Source: Lunatimonas lonarensis (GTDB taxonomy: Bacteria; Bacteroidota; Bacteroidia; Cytophagales; Cyclobacteriaceae). From it: a stretch of 64,000 nt of DNA. The notes beneath the pieces are model-generated. The model made no database searches, had not been told where the DNA came from, and saw only the letters and a program-made list of their open reading frames with translations. Location: the NCBI RefSeq assembly GCF_000390185.1, contig NZ_AQHR01000088.1:1-64000 (forward strand), written 5' to 3'. The position numbers and the translations under genes were made by a program. The first letter of the stretch is position 1; every line of letters starts with the position of its first letter. Below, piece by piece: positions 53,437 to 62,940 of this stretch.

Positions 53437-53467
53437 CAAAGATACAATTGTTTATTTAATAAACAAA
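53437..53467 (-). promoter_or_regulatory. Bacteroidota-type promoter of the XRE-S24 operon
   Basis: Minus strand: -33 TTTG (53467-53464), 19 nt, then TATCTTTG (53444-53437). Both elements and spacing fit the consensus. The leader is about 45 nt to the ATG at 53386. Confidence 0.75.
53448..53466. promoter_or_regulatory. 19-bp palindromic operator in the promoter
   Basis: TTGTTTATTTAATAAACAA: perfect 9-bp arms around one base, occupying the spacer and -33 box of the XRE-S24 operon promoter. Its position suits a repressor of the XRE type acting on its own operon. Confidence 0.65.
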
Positions 53468-53687
53468 CCATTTAGCTGGAATTCAAGCCAATTTTCAACC
53501 CCCCTCTGGATCATTTTTTAAAAATAACCAAAGGATAGGGTATATTCTTACCCATAAAAATCAACTATGATTTCTTTAATTAATTTATTGGTTCTTTTTT
53601 AAACCAATATTTGGACACTTGTTTTTTTTGTTTGGAAATTAAGCTAAATTTAAACCGCATTAGGCAACTACTAACAACATTAAAAAC
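53468..53687. other. AT-rich intergenic region upstream of the Tat aminotransferase
   Basis: No gene is seen. ATTGGTT (53587-53593) pairs with AACCAAT (53602-53608) in a hairpin about 80 nt upstream of the ATG. T-rich runs (53628-53635) follow. No full TAnnTTTG box was found, so the promoter of the aminotransferase-permease unit is not located. Confidence 0.45.
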
Positions 53688-54857
53688 ATGAAAAACATTA
53701 ACAGAAGAAATTGGCTTAAAACAAGCGTGCTGGGATTGGGTTCCATATCCTTGGCATCTAGTGATTTGTTTGCAAGAAACGGAGGCGGCTCTTTGAGCAA
53801 CTGGAGCAGCGAGAGCATGGTTAAGGAGATCATCTACCCTCCAATGAATGAAATTAAGATGAGGGCTAGGCTTTCAGCAAATGAAAACCCCTTTGGCCCC
53901 TCAGCTAAGGTTCAGAAAGCTATTTCCGAATCCATTGCTATGGGAAACCGCTACGGCCATGCAGACGCAGCCTACCTTATCAGTATGATCGCTGAAAAAG
54001 AAGGTGTGAAACCAGAAAATATTATGCTTGGCCCTGGCTCCACAGATCTCTTGGAAAAAACAGCTATCGTACTTTGTAAGGACGGAGGAAATGTTGTGTC
54101 TGCGGATCCTACGTACATGTCCCTGATCAATACTGCTGAAAAGATCGGTGGCAGTTGGAAAGCCGTTCCCCTGAAAAGCGACTACTCTCACGATCTACCT
54201 GGAATGAGTGCAGCAGTAGACAATACTACCAAATTGGTCTATGTATGTAATCCAAACAACCCAATGGGGGCGATAACCGCTGGCTCTTCTTTGAAGGAGT
54301 TTTGCAAATCCGTATCCAAAAAAGCACCTATCTTCGTTGATGAGGCTTACTTGGAATTTATGGACAATCCAGGGGACAACACCATGGCCGGACTGGTCGC
54401 CGAGGGATATGACGTGATGGTAGCCCGTACCTTCTCAAAGATTCACGGTATGGCAGGTCTTCGTGTAGGATACTTGGTTGCCACTGAGGAACGCGTAAAA
54501 TCAATCACTTCATTGGTACGAGGAACCATGGGACTTTGCGTCACTTCATTGAAGGGAGCAATCGCCAGTATGCAGGATGAGCAGTTCCTCACCAATTGCC
54601 GCAAGTGGAACAAAGAGTCGAGGGAGTTTACTACAGAAAAGGTTGTATCCATGGGCTTTGCGCCAATCCCTTCCCACACGAGTTTTGTGATCTTCCCCAT
54701 CGCCCAAGAGGGCAGGGAGTTTTCCAAAAAAATGATGGATCAGGGAGTCGGCATTCGAGCCTATTCCATGTATGATTCTTCATGGTGTAGGGTTAGTATG
54801 GGCACTATGGATGAGATGAAACTATTCGTAGACGCACTCAAAGTATCTACTACCTAA
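53688..54857 (+). CDS. Tat-exported HisC-like PLP aminotransferase
   Basis: 389 residues. The N-terminus MKNINRRNWLKTSVLG is a twin-arginine signal (RRxWLK) followed by a hydrophobic stretch ending near DLFA. The fold type I aminotransferase domain follows: SANENPFGP, Asn191 in CNPNNP, Asp218 in VDEAYLEF, PLP Lys251 in FSKIHGMAGLRVGY and Arg259 in that motif. It would be folded with PLP in the cytoplasm and exported. HisC-like by sequence, but a histidine-pathway role is unlikely in the periplasm. Co-transcribed with the AEC permease 74 bp downstream; paralogue at 56307-57452. Confidence 0.88.
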   Translation: MKNINRRNWLKTSVLGLGSISLASSDLFARNGGGSLSNWSSESMVKEIIYPPMNEIKMRARLSANENPFGPSAKVQKAISESIAMGNRYGHADAAYLISMIAEKEGVKPENIMLGPGSTDLLEKTAIVLCKDGGNVVSADPTYMSLINTAEKIGGSWKAVPLKSDYSHDLPGMSAAVDNTTKLVYVCNPNNPMGAITAGSSLKEFCKSVSKKAPIFVDEAYLEFMDNPGDNTMAGLVAEGYDVMVARTFSKIHGMAGLRVGYLVATEERVKSITSLVRGTMGLCVTSLKGAIASMQDEQFLTNCRKWNKESREFTTEKVVSMGFAPIPSHTSFVIFPIAQEGREFSKKMMDQGVGIRAYSMYDSSWCRVSMGTMDEMKLFVDALKVSTT

Positions 54858-54931
54858 AGCTATAAACGGAAACAATAAACCCAAATAACCCTCTCTATTT
54901 ATGCATTAGCCACTAATAATCAATTTAATTT

Positions 54932-56044
54932 ATGAACATAGCAGTCCAAAAGACGCTTTCCTTGCTCCTGCTTTTGGTAATTGGGTTTTTGTTAAGAGGA
55001 AAGCTGGGGGATCCTGCTCAGCAAAAAGGGTTGAAAACGTTAATCCTTACGGTGGCACTACCAGCCATCATCTTTGTTGCGTTGCTTAAGGCTGAGGTTC
55101 AGCCAGATTTATTGATGCTGCCGATCCTCGCCATTTCTTTTAACGTGGTGCTTTATTTCATTTTGAAATTTACGCTACCGTTTTTTGGAATTGACAAAGA
55201 TAGCAGCACCTACCGAACGTACCTGCTTCTGTTTCCGTCCTTGGCGCCCGGGATGTCCTGTTTCCCTTTTCTGATCGAATATTTGGGAGACGATGCATTG
55301 GCTTGGGGCGCATTGGCGGATATCGGCAACAAGATATTTGTGTTGATCATAGCTTACCTGATCGCCATGCGGTGGTATTTCCGAATCAACACCAATATTC
55401 AGGCGGGAAACGGTGACAAGCTAAAGTCCCTTCTTCTAAGTTTGATAAACGAGCCAATAAACATCGTCATCGTATTGGCCTTGGTGCTTTTGAGCTTTGA
55501 TATCCATTTAGTTGATCTTCCGAGCTTTATCGCCACAGCCATCAGCACACTGAGCAATCTAATGACTCCCTTGGTACTTATCTTCATAGGTATCGCGGTA
55601 GTTTTCAATTGGAGACAAATCAGAAAAATCGCCGGTTTGTTGATGGTTCGGGCAGGTCTTACCTTCGTCCTTAGCGGGTTGGTGTTGATGTTTGCTCCGA
55701 ATCTTTCTTACGCGGCCATTATGGTACTCGTGGTTTTTCCTCAAAGTGCCATTAGCTTTTGGCCCTTTGCACACATGGCATCCATTACAGCGTTGGAACA
55801 AAAACAGGAAAACAGTCGCAAAAGAACTTTCGACATGGAATTGGCCGTCAATATCCTTGCCGTATCGCTGCCATTTTCAACGTTGATCATGCTAACGGTA
55901 TTTTCATTTGGAGAATTGTTTGCTTCTACCGCAACCTTGTTTACTGTGGGACTGGGTCTAGTAGCATTAGGAATTATCAAACCAGTACTTTCCTGGTTTA
56001 ACCTAATCGAGTACAAACCTTCCTTTGAAAAAGAAGGTAACTAA
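54932..56044 (+). CDS. AEC-family (auxin efflux carrier-like) permease
   Basis: 370 residues, about ten hydrophobic helices in the two-halves pattern of the AEC family: LKTLILTVALPAIIFVALL (first half) and NLMTPLVLIFIGIAV (second half), with the characteristic Pro/Asn-containing broken helices. Members export or import organic acids and similar solutes through the inner membrane. It follows the Tat aminotransferase in the same direction, so its substrate is probably a product or substrate of that enzyme. Confidence 0.8.
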   Translation: MNIAVQKTLSLLLLLVIGFLLRGKLGDPAQQKGLKTLILTVALPAIIFVALLKAEVQPDLLMLPILAISFNVVLYFILKFTLPFFGIDKDSSTYRTYLLLFPSLAPGMSCFPFLIEYLGDDALAWGALADIGNKIFVLIIAYLIAMRWYFRINTNIQAGNGDKLKSLLLSLINEPINIVIVLALVLLSFDIHLVDLPSFIATAISTLSNLMTPLVLIFIGIAVVFNWRQIRKIAGLLMVRAGLTFVLSGLVLMFAPNLSYAAIMVLVVFPQSAISFWPFAHMASITALEQKQENSRKRTFDMELAVNILAVSLPFSTLIMLTVFSFGELFASTATLFTVGLGLVALGIIKPVLSWFNLIEYKPSFEKEGN

Positions 56045-56105
56045 TCAGATCCGATAATCACAAACCCTAGGAAGTAATAAAACCACCACTAACACCTTTA
56101 ATATG

Positions 56106-56140
56106 AAAAATGGCTGTTGAGTTTCGACAGCCATTTTTTT
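56106..56140. terminator. bidirectional terminator, permease / aminotransferase units
   Basis: AAAAATGGCTGTTG (56106-56119) pairs with CGACAGCCATTTTT (56125-56138), loop AGTTT, one T-G pair. Long T and A tracts serve both convergent units. Confidence 0.85.
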
Positions 56141-56306
56141 TGGTGTAAAGAACGCACCGGTATAGAAAACCAGAAAACCCAGATAAGGTGGGACAAAGGA
56201 AAAAAGTCCATAAAAAAACCTGCCCAGATTTCCCGCCCCATTACTGAACGCGCAAAACCCGGACAGGAAAAAAAACACCTGAATGGTAACTAACAAAAAT
56301 GCACTA

Positions 56307-57452
56307 TTATACTTTATTTAGTTTATGGGTGTGAACCTTTTTAAATGCATCTACAAACATTCCCAAATCATCCAAGGTACCCATGCTCACTCTGCAATAT
56401 TGCTGACCATCTATGAGAGCGGTCTTTATGGAGACTTGATTGGCCATCATTTTCTTCTGGAATTCAGCACCGTCCATTCCAATAGGGAATAAGATAAAAT
56501 TGGTGTGGGAAGGAACGTATTCGAATCCCAGTCTTTTCAATTCACTGTATACGAACTGCTTTCCCTCTTCATTCTTTTTGACGGAGTATTTCAGGAACTC
56601 TGCATCGGTAAGGCTCGCAGCTGCTGCCGCCATCGAAGGGCCGGTCAAGGTATTACGGGGGCCTTCTGCTGACAATGCTTTAATCACATCCGGTTGGGCA
56701 ATGCAATAGCCTACGCGCAAACCTGCAAAAGCATGAACCTTCGAAAAAGTCTTTGCTACAATAATATTTTTGCCATTACGAACACACTCGACCGTAGTAC
56801 TGCCTGCTGGATCGTCCATATAATCAATATAGGCCTCATCCACAAATACCGGAACCTTGTCAGATACCAAATCACAGAAAGATCGGATTTCCGTTCCAGT
56901 CATGATCTTACCTGTTGGGTTGTTGGGATTTACCAAATAAAGCAGGGAAATATCCTTGGAGACTTTATCCTCCATTGCTCCCAGATTGTGATCCAATTCC
57001 TTGGTAAGCGGTACTTTTACCCACTCAGCTCCCAGAGACTCTGCCGAACGAACCAAGGAAAAATAGGTGGGATCCGCTGAGAGAACCTTGGTACTTTTGC
57101 CTCCATATACCCTGGCAGCGGCATGAAGCAATTCACTGGAGCCTGCTCCTAGCAGAATATAGCTCTTATCCACGCCTTCTACCTTTGCGATGGTTTCAAC
57201 CAGTTGGTCACGGTAGTGCCTTGGATACAAAAACGCATCGTCAATAGCCGCCTTCAGGGCCTTTTTTGCAGAGGCTGCAGGCCCAAACGGATTTTCATTG
57301 GAAGACAACCGCGCATAATAATCAGCGGGTCTCTTTTTTGCAAGTGCATGCTGAGGAGCGGAGGGTGCTGCCTGAACATACCCCGCAGTCAATATCCCTG
57401 CGGTCGCGGTCATACTGGCCTTCAGCCAGTTTCTCCGATTAAGGTTTTTCAT
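56307..57452 (-). CDS. Tat-exported HisC-like PLP aminotransferase (paralogue)
   Basis: 381 residues. Twin-arginine signal MKNLNRRNWLKASM, hydrophobic region and probable cleavage after VQA (about 28). PLP-binding Lys238 in KTFSKVHAFAGLRVGY, Asp205 in VDEAYIDY, the NPNNPTGK loop and Arg246 are all present. It is clearly related to the protein at 53688 (same signal and motif layout), and the two lie at opposite ends of the AEC gene in convergent units. It follows the SusC-SusD-lipoprotein genes on the minus strand after 157 bp. Confidence 0.9.
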   Translation of the reverse strand: MKNLNRRNWLKASMTATAGILTAGYVQAAPSAPQHALAKKRPADYYARLSSNENPFGPAASAKKALKAAIDDAFLYPRHYRDQLVETIAKVEGVDKSYILLGAGSSELLHAAARVYGGKSTKVLSADPTYFSLVRSAESLGAEWVKVPLTKELDHNLGAMEDKVSKDISLLYLVNPNNPTGKIMTGTEIRSFCDLVSDKVPVFVDEAYIDYMDDPAGSTTVECVRNGKNIIVAKTFSKVHAFAGLRVGYCIAQPDVIKALSAEGPRNTLTGPSMAAAAASLTDAEFLKYSVKKNEEGKQFVYSELKRLGFEYVPSHTNFILFPIGMDGAEFQKKMMANQVSIKTALIDGQQYCRVSMGTLDDLGMFVDAFKKVHTHKLNKV

Positions 57453-57609
57453 AAAATGGTGGATTAGGGGTTAAAGTATTTAAGTATTTAGAAATATACG
57501 ATTTTTATTTGGAAAAATAATTAGGGAGCCGCAAAATGTTCGGAGGTTCCTTTAAACCGTCCCGAATTGACCTTGCGTACTCCCTAACTCTACAAAAAAA
57601 TGATTGGCT

Positions 57610-58053
57610 CTATTGCCTTACTACCACGTTGTGATAGGTTCGGAACGCTATGTTCTTATGCACGCCGGCAAACTCCAACCGTACAGAATTCCCTACTCTT
57701 GGCGAGGATAGTCCGAGAGTTGACCAAGGCTGCTGAAATACCAAAGAACCGGTATTGTCAGTGGTCGCAGTCCCAATTTCCTGGTTATGGTTGATAAAAA
57801 CCCTAACCTGAAGTCCGGAAACCGGAATAGAATCGATCCCTACGCGATGATCTAGTATCCCGCTTTTATCCAACTCATAAAATCTGCCCGTAACGGTCAC
57901 TGGGGCAGTGGCCTGAAAGGAAGAACCCTGTAGCAGTACCAATACTGGTGAGGCTACATTGGGTGTCACCAGCCCGTCTTCTTCAACGCAGGAGAAGCAT
58001 ACTACCGCCAAGAGGGCTATATATATACCTAGGTTTTTATTCAGAATTTTCAT
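57610..58053 (-). CDS. outer-membrane lipoprotein, unknown
   Basis: 147 residues with a lipoprotein signal (IALLAVVCFSC, Cys22) followed by acidic VEEDG, the type of sequence that directs Bacteroidota lipoproteins to the cell surface. The rest is beta-rich (PVTVTGRFYEL, GLQVRVFINHNQEIG, GNSVRLEFAG) and may form an Ig-like sandwich. I recognise no family. It follows SusD after 46 bp and is likely an extra surface-binding component of the SusCD complex. Confidence 0.72.
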   Translation of the reverse strand: MKILNKNLGIYIALLAVVCFSCVEEDGLVTPNVASPVLVLLQGSSFQATAPVTVTGRFYELDKSGILDHRVGIDSIPVSGLQVRVFINHNQEIGTATTDNTGSLVFQQPWSTLGLSSPRVGNSVRLEFAGVHKNIAFRTYHNVVVRQ

Positions 58054-58099
58054 ATGTCTTAAATTGTTTTGTAGTTAATAATCTTCGGGCCAGAAACCA

Positions 58100-59560
58100 T
58101 TACTCTGCCCACCAAAGCTTGGTTCTCATCGTATCATCTCCTCCCAAAAGCTGGACTCCGGTGGCTACATTGCTGCTGTTCAGGGAATATTCTCCAAGAG
58201 GATACTCCAAACGGGTAGGCAACACTCCATTATTAGTAAATATAGAGCTAGGATGCGGTGCAGGCATAACAGGGAAACCGGTTCTCCTGTATTCAGTCCA
58301 CGCCTCAATGCCTTGACCAAATAGGGCAATCCACTTTTGAGTCATGATAACTTCCTTATTGATCGTTCCCAAACGGGACATATAGTCGCTTGGCATGGAC
58401 AACCCGTTTTGTTCAAACGACGCTGCTATTGCTCGTCGTAGATACTCTTGGGAATCACCTTGAATATCTCCGTCGAATGCCGCTTCTGCCAGGACAAACA
58501 ACAGTTCGGAATAGGTCATCAGGATACTAGGCGCGGATGGGTCAAGGAATCGATCACCAATGGTTGAAGCCACAAAGGTCGCAGCAGCTTCATCTGTTAA
58601 TCCATTCGGAAGTCCGGCAAATTCTCCAGTTGGCGTTGGCTTTGCATAGGCGTTAATACGTGGATCGTCCAGCTCCAACAACTTTCCGATTAGCGTACTA
58701 CTGATATTCCAATCAGATCGTGTCGAGAATACGTCAAACATTTTATTTCTGCTTCCGATCACGTTTGCATGGTTGAGTGCTGCATACTCACTGTTGCTGG
58801 CGAAAATGGGGAAGGCGGTGGGGTTTGCCAGTATTTCCTGCATAATCGCCCGAGATTCGGCAGGCTTTTTCGCTGCTTGGCGATTGGCCAACTTCAAGCG
58901 CAGGGAGTTTGCAAACTTCTTCCAACGTAGGATATTCCCGTTATAAAGGATATCTCCGTCGACTCTTGGCCCGCCCACGGTCAATTTCTCGTTGGCCAAT
59001 TTAAGGTCGGCAAGGAGGCCTGCATAGATATCCTCCATGGAATCGTACTTTGGAGAGTAGATTGGCTCATCTGCCGTTCCTTTTAGGGCCTCCGAGTAGG
59101 GAATGGGGCCGAATACATCAGTGAGGTAGGAATACGTGAATGCTTTCATTACCAGCGCAATCCCCTCATAGTTGACATTCGCATAGCGAGCCCCTGGTCT
59201 GGATAGCTTGAGGATACTCTCAAAATTAACCAGCGAATTACGGTACACGTTATCCCAAGTACCTGAAGAAATAGTTACGGGAACTTCATAATTGTCACCC
59301 TCGGAGTTAATGTATATGTTCCTGGCAATATGCTGAATCCAACACATGGCCGCATCAATATTGAGCCGTTGGTATCTCGTGCTGTGACCCCAATACCGAT
59401 CAGCTGAAACTTGGATGGCATTGGGAAGCAGTAAGCTAGGGGACACCACCTCCGGTTCGTTGGGGTTTGTGTTGGTTTCCTCAAATTCTCCGGTACAGGC
59501 ACCGGCTATCAGGCCAAAGACCAAGAGGAATGCGAAAGGTATGTTTTTATAAATTTTCAT
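58100..59560 (-). CDS. SusD/RagB-family lipoprotein
   Basis: 486 residues from MKIYKNIPFAFLL, with Cys22 in LIAGAC; the frame to 59614 adds a segment without signal features. Family features: NTNPNEP, SYLTDVFGPIPYSEALKG, WKKFANSLRLKLANR and YSELLFVLAEAAF (TPR-like helices). SusD-like proteins cap the SusC channel and bind substrate at the cell surface. Starts 25 nt after the SusC stop. The related SusD-like_2 group is not restricted to glycans, which leaves the substrate open. Confidence 0.93.
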   Translation of the reverse strand: MKIYKNIPFAFLLVFGLIAGACTGEFEETNTNPNEPEVVSPSLLLPNAIQVSADRYWGHSTRYQRLNIDAAMCWIQHIARNIYINSEGDNYEVPVTISSGTWDNVYRNSLVNFESILKLSRPGARYANVNYEGIALVMKAFTYSYLTDVFGPIPYSEALKGTADEPIYSPKYDSMEDIYAGLLADLKLANEKLTVGGPRVDGDILYNGNILRWKKFANSLRLKLANRQAAKKPAESRAIMQEILANPTAFPIFASNSEYAALNHANVIGSRNKMFDVFSTRSDWNISSTLIGKLLELDDPRINAYAKPTPTGEFAGLPNGLTDEAAATFVASTIGDRFLDPSAPSILMTYSELLFVLAEAAFDGDIQGDSQEYLRRAIAASFEQNGLSMPSDYMSRLGTINKEVIMTQKWIALFGQGIEAWTEYRRTGFPVMPAPHPSSIFTNNGVLPTRLEYPLGEYSLNSSNVATGVQLLGGDDTMRTKLWWAE

Positions 59561-59585
59561 TATTACTGTCGGATTAGTGAAACAA

Positions 59586-62500
59586 TTAGAAAGTGACATT
59601 AAGGTTGAACCCAATGTTTCGGGTAGAAGGCTGCTCGCCGGACGCGAATCCCTGTGCGTTACCCCCCTTCATATCAACTTCTGGATCCATGTGTGGATGG
59701 TTTCTGTGCAACATGGCTAGGTTCCTTCCAACCAGCGACACCCGGACTCCTTGGATAAAGGTTTTGCCCAAAATAGACTGAGGAATGGTGTACCCAAAAG
59801 TCACCTCTCTGAGTTTTACGAAAGAACCGTCGAATATCCCCGCCTCGTGGAAATTCCGTGGGTTTGTCGCATTCCAGAAAGTAGCCGCCTGAATAACCAC
59901 ATCATTCGGTACAAAGGAGGGATTTTCCGCCGTTCCTACGTTTTTAACTCCCTGGCCAATCACGCCTTCCTCACGACCTATGGCTGTCTCTGCGTACTGA
60001 CCGGTTTTTCTGGCAAGGCCCGTGCCCACGTCAAAGATATCGCCACCCATCCTGATGTCAATCAAAGTACCAAGAGAGAAATTCCTGTATTTGAAGTCAT
60101 TGGCAATGCCTCCCATCCAATCGGGCTGTATGTTACCAAGCGCAAAGGTTCCCGGCTCCAATTGGGGCAATCCATTATTGTAGACGATCTCCCCTTCAGG
60201 TGACCGAAGGTAACGTCGGCCATAAAAAGTGCCGTATGGCTGCCCTATGCGAGCCTCGGAGGTAACACTGTTTTGAGAGCCCAAAATGTAGTTCTCCAAC
60301 CCTTCGGCAAGCTCAACAACCAAGTTTCGGTTGCGGGAGAAGTTTACAGACACATCCCAATTTAATCCTCCCCTGTTTTGTAATACGGAAGCCGTCAACA
60401 TAGCTTCTACTCCTTGGTTGGTAACCTCACCTGCATTTAGCGTACGGAACTGATAACCGGAGGCATTTGATATAGCCACTGCGAGAATTTGGTTGGTGGT
60501 AGATTGGTGGTAATAGGTCAAGTCCAAACCAATTCTCCCGTTCAAAAATCGCAGGTCCAAACCAACTTCCCTGCCGGTGGTAATTTCAGGTTTCAGATCC
60601 CTGTTAGCAATGGTAGGAGCCTCAGAGTAAGTAGGGGTGGTTCCTGCCCACAGCCCTTGTGCCATGAATGTTTGTCGCAATTGATAAGGATCTGCGTCAT
60701 TACCCACCTGTGCGAGGGACGCACGTACCTTTGCAAAGGACAAGACCCTGCTCTGTATGTCAAAGATATCGGTGATCACCGCACTCAAAGCTACCGAGGG
60801 ATAAAAGAAGGAGTTGGCATTAATCGGCAAGGTGCTGGACCAGTCGTTTCTACCGGTTATGTCCAAAAACAACGAATTGTTATAGCCAAATTGGGTGGCG
60901 CCAAACACACTGTTTACGGTCTGTCTCCTGATTTCACTTGAGGGAACTACCGGACTGGCATAGTTACCCAGATTGTAGAGTCCATCTATGGTCAATTCCC
61001 GGACATTTACGGCATTGCTGACAAAATCATTGGTTCGGTTGATTCCACCTGCCTGCACATTGACGGAAAACTTAGAAGCGAACGTCTTATTGTAATTAAG
61101 GATAAAATCGCTGTTAGTTTCCTGGCTGCTAATATTGGTTTGGGTGTAGGCTCCCAAAATACGCACAAAGTTCTTGGTTCGCTCCACACTGGTCACATCC
61201 GTTCGGTTGTCTGACCAATAGTCTGTTCCTGATCGAATCATTAAGCTTAGATTGTCAGTGAACTTGTAGGTAGCGGCAATATTGCCCACCAAGCGATCCT
61301 TCATATTGGCATTTGGATACCTGTCCTGCAAGAAGTAGGGGTTCGCAAAATACTCGTGCTGCCAGTTCGCATAGGGATAGTCATCACCAGGTCGAAAAGT
61401 CGCCCTTTGGATCTCGTAGTAATCCTCCCAGTTTCTGAGCCTATCGTATTCCGTGTGGCGGTGAGCCCAAATAAAATCCGAGCTCGCTGTATATCTCCTA
61501 TTATCCGATCCGGACTTTACGTATTCCGCACTCACCGTAACATTCAATTTGGAGGTCAGGTTATAGCCAGCGTTGATTTTAAAGTTGTTACGGAAGTAGC
61601 CGTTGTTATACATAATACTTTGCTGATCCAATCTTCCCAATGAAAGCCGGAAATTTCCACTTTCATTTGCACCCGATACAGCTACGTTGTTCTGAACGGC
61701 ACTACCGGTTTCCCAAAACTGCTCCCAGTTGTTAGGTTGCGGAAGCAACGGCACCCGATCGGGAGCGGAATACCAAAGAGGTACCAACCTGCCATCCATG
61801 GGAGCCCCCCAGCTTTCGTCTACTCCTGCCGTTCCCCTGATTCCGTCTGCATCAAACCCATTTCTGCCGTCTACATACCAAGTTCTGTATCCCGCACCTC
61901 CACCGTATATATTTTGGAAGTTTGGCTTAATCAACGGCCGGTCAAAGGTGACATTTGAGTTAAATTCGACACCTATACCTTTGGTTCCTGAACCATCCTT
62001 GGTGGTAACCATGATCACACCGTTGGCAGCCCGAGAGCCGTACAATGCCGCGGCTGTCGCCCCCTTTAATACGTTGATTTCCTTAATGTTGTCCGGATTG
62101 ATTTCAGAAAGTCCACCCCCATACCTTCTGGTGTCGGTCTGCTCCAATGGAACACCATCCACCACCACGAGAGGCTGGTTATTCCCGGATACGGAAGAAG
62201 ATCCACGAATTACCACGTGGGATCCCGAACCTGGCATAGAGTTACTGTTGATCTGGACACCGGCGATTCGTCCGGCCAAGTTATTCACGACGTTGGGCTG
62301 CCGTGCTTCTGCCAGTTTGCTGCCATCCACCGATTGGGTGGTGTAGCCAAGTGCCTTCTTTTCACGTTCCATCCCGAAGGCTGTAACTACAACCTCGGAG
62401 AGTGCTTGGGTATCTGGAACGAGTGATACGCTTAGCGAACTTCTGTTTCCGATGGTTACCTCTTGTTTGTTGTAGCCAATGAAGGAAACCTCCAGAATGT

Positions 62501-62750
62501 TTTCGCCTTCAGCCAAAGACAATGAAAACTCCCCATCCAAGTCAGTGGCTGCACCTTTGACGGTCCCCTTTACCAGCACACTGGCACCAATGATGGGATC
62601 ATTATTTTCATCCAATACTTTACCGGAGATGGATCTCCCCTGTGCGAATAGCGGATTGTCGAGTACCGACACCGCAGCGATGACTGCAACGAGAAATAAA
62701 CCTTTCAGGAAGGAATGTTTCCCACTCCATAGTGTAAACGTTTTGATCAT
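59586..62750 (-). CDS. SusC/RagA-family TonB-dependent transporter
   Basis: 1054 residues. Signal peptide (KGLFLVAVIAAVSVLDNPLFAQ, here only described), carboxypeptidase-regulatory-like domain (about 38-115: ISGKVLDENNDPIIGASVLV), a TonB-box-like EVVVTAFGMEREKKALGY, plug domain (NNLAGRIAGVQINS, PLVVVDGVPLEQ) and the C-terminal barrel ending FNLNVTF. It imports substrate with SusD through the outer membrane using the proton motive force via TonB. First gene of the SusC-SusD-lipoprotein-aminotransferase run; preceded by an A+T-rich region and a short hairpin. Confidence 0.95.
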   Translation of the reverse strand: MIKTFTLWSGKHSFLKGLFLVAVIAAVSVLDNPLFAQGRSISGKVLDENNDPIIGASVLVKGTVKGAATDLDGEFSLSLAEGENILEVSFIGYNKQEVTIGNRSSLSVSLVPDTQALSEVVVTAFGMEREKKALGYTTQSVDGSKLAEARQPNVVNNLAGRIAGVQINSNSMPGSGSHVVIRGSSSVSGNNQPLVVVDGVPLEQTDTRRYGGGLSEINPDNIKEINVLKGATAAALYGSRAANGVIMVTTKDGSGTKGIGVEFNSNVTFDRPLIKPNFQNIYGGGAGYRTWYVDGRNGFDADGIRGTAGVDESWGAPMDGRLVPLWYSAPDRVPLLPQPNNWEQFWETGSAVQNNVAVSGANESGNFRLSLGRLDQQSIMYNNGYFRNNFKINAGYNLTSKLNVTVSAEYVKSGSDNRRYTASSDFIWAHRHTEYDRLRNWEDYYEIQRATFRPGDDYPYANWQHEYFANPYFLQDRYPNANMKDRLVGNIAATYKFTDNLSLMIRSGTDYWSDNRTDVTSVERTKNFVRILGAYTQTNISSQETNSDFILNYNKTFASKFSVNVQAGGINRTNDFVSNAVNVRELTIDGLYNLGNYASPVVPSSEIRRQTVNSVFGATQFGYNNSLFLDITGRNDWSSTLPINANSFFYPSVALSAVITDIFDIQSRVLSFAKVRASLAQVGNDADPYQLRQTFMAQGLWAGTTPTYSEAPTIANRDLKPEITTGREVGLDLRFLNGRIGLDLTYYHQSTTNQILAVAISNASGYQFRTLNAGEVTNQGVEAMLTASVLQNRGGLNWDVSVNFSRNRNLVVELAEGLENYILGSQNSVTSEARIGQPYGTFYGRRYLRSPEGEIVYNNGLPQLEPGTFALGNIQPDWMGGIANDFKYRNFSLGTLIDIRMGGDIFDVGTGLARKTGQYAETAIGREEGVIGQGVKNVGTAENPSFVPNDVVIQAATFWNATNPRNFHEAGIFDGSFVKLREVTFGYTIPQSILGKTFIQGVRVSLVGRNLAMLHRNHPHMDPEVDMKGGNAQGFASGEQPSTRNIGFNLNVTF

Positions 62751-62782
62751 GTTGTTAATGGTTAAAGTGAACTATATAGGGT

Positions 62783-62795
62783 CCTGCAATGCAGG
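62783..62795. other. palindrome in the susC leader
   Basis: CCTGCAATGCAGG, a perfect palindrome apart from the centre, 33-45 nt upstream of the SusC ATG. On the plus strand T residues follow. It may be a leader hairpin or operator. Confidence 0.45.
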
Positions 62796-62940
62796 TTTTT
62801 TGCTTGCGCAACGTAGGTTATTTGGGCTAGTTGAAAAAGACTAATAATGCAGGTCGTAAGGCTTTCCTTCTGATGTTATCAGGGCTTCCTTCATTTCCCG
62901 ATTTAAATATAGAACAGGAATCAGGTAAAAAACAACAAAC

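Noticed and set aside
56045-56296. 83-residue minus-strand ORF with hydrophobic character
   Set aside because: It covers the bidirectional terminator between the permease and the aminotransferase, and its sequence (FFILKVLVVVLLL) comes from A/T tracts. Not a credible gene.
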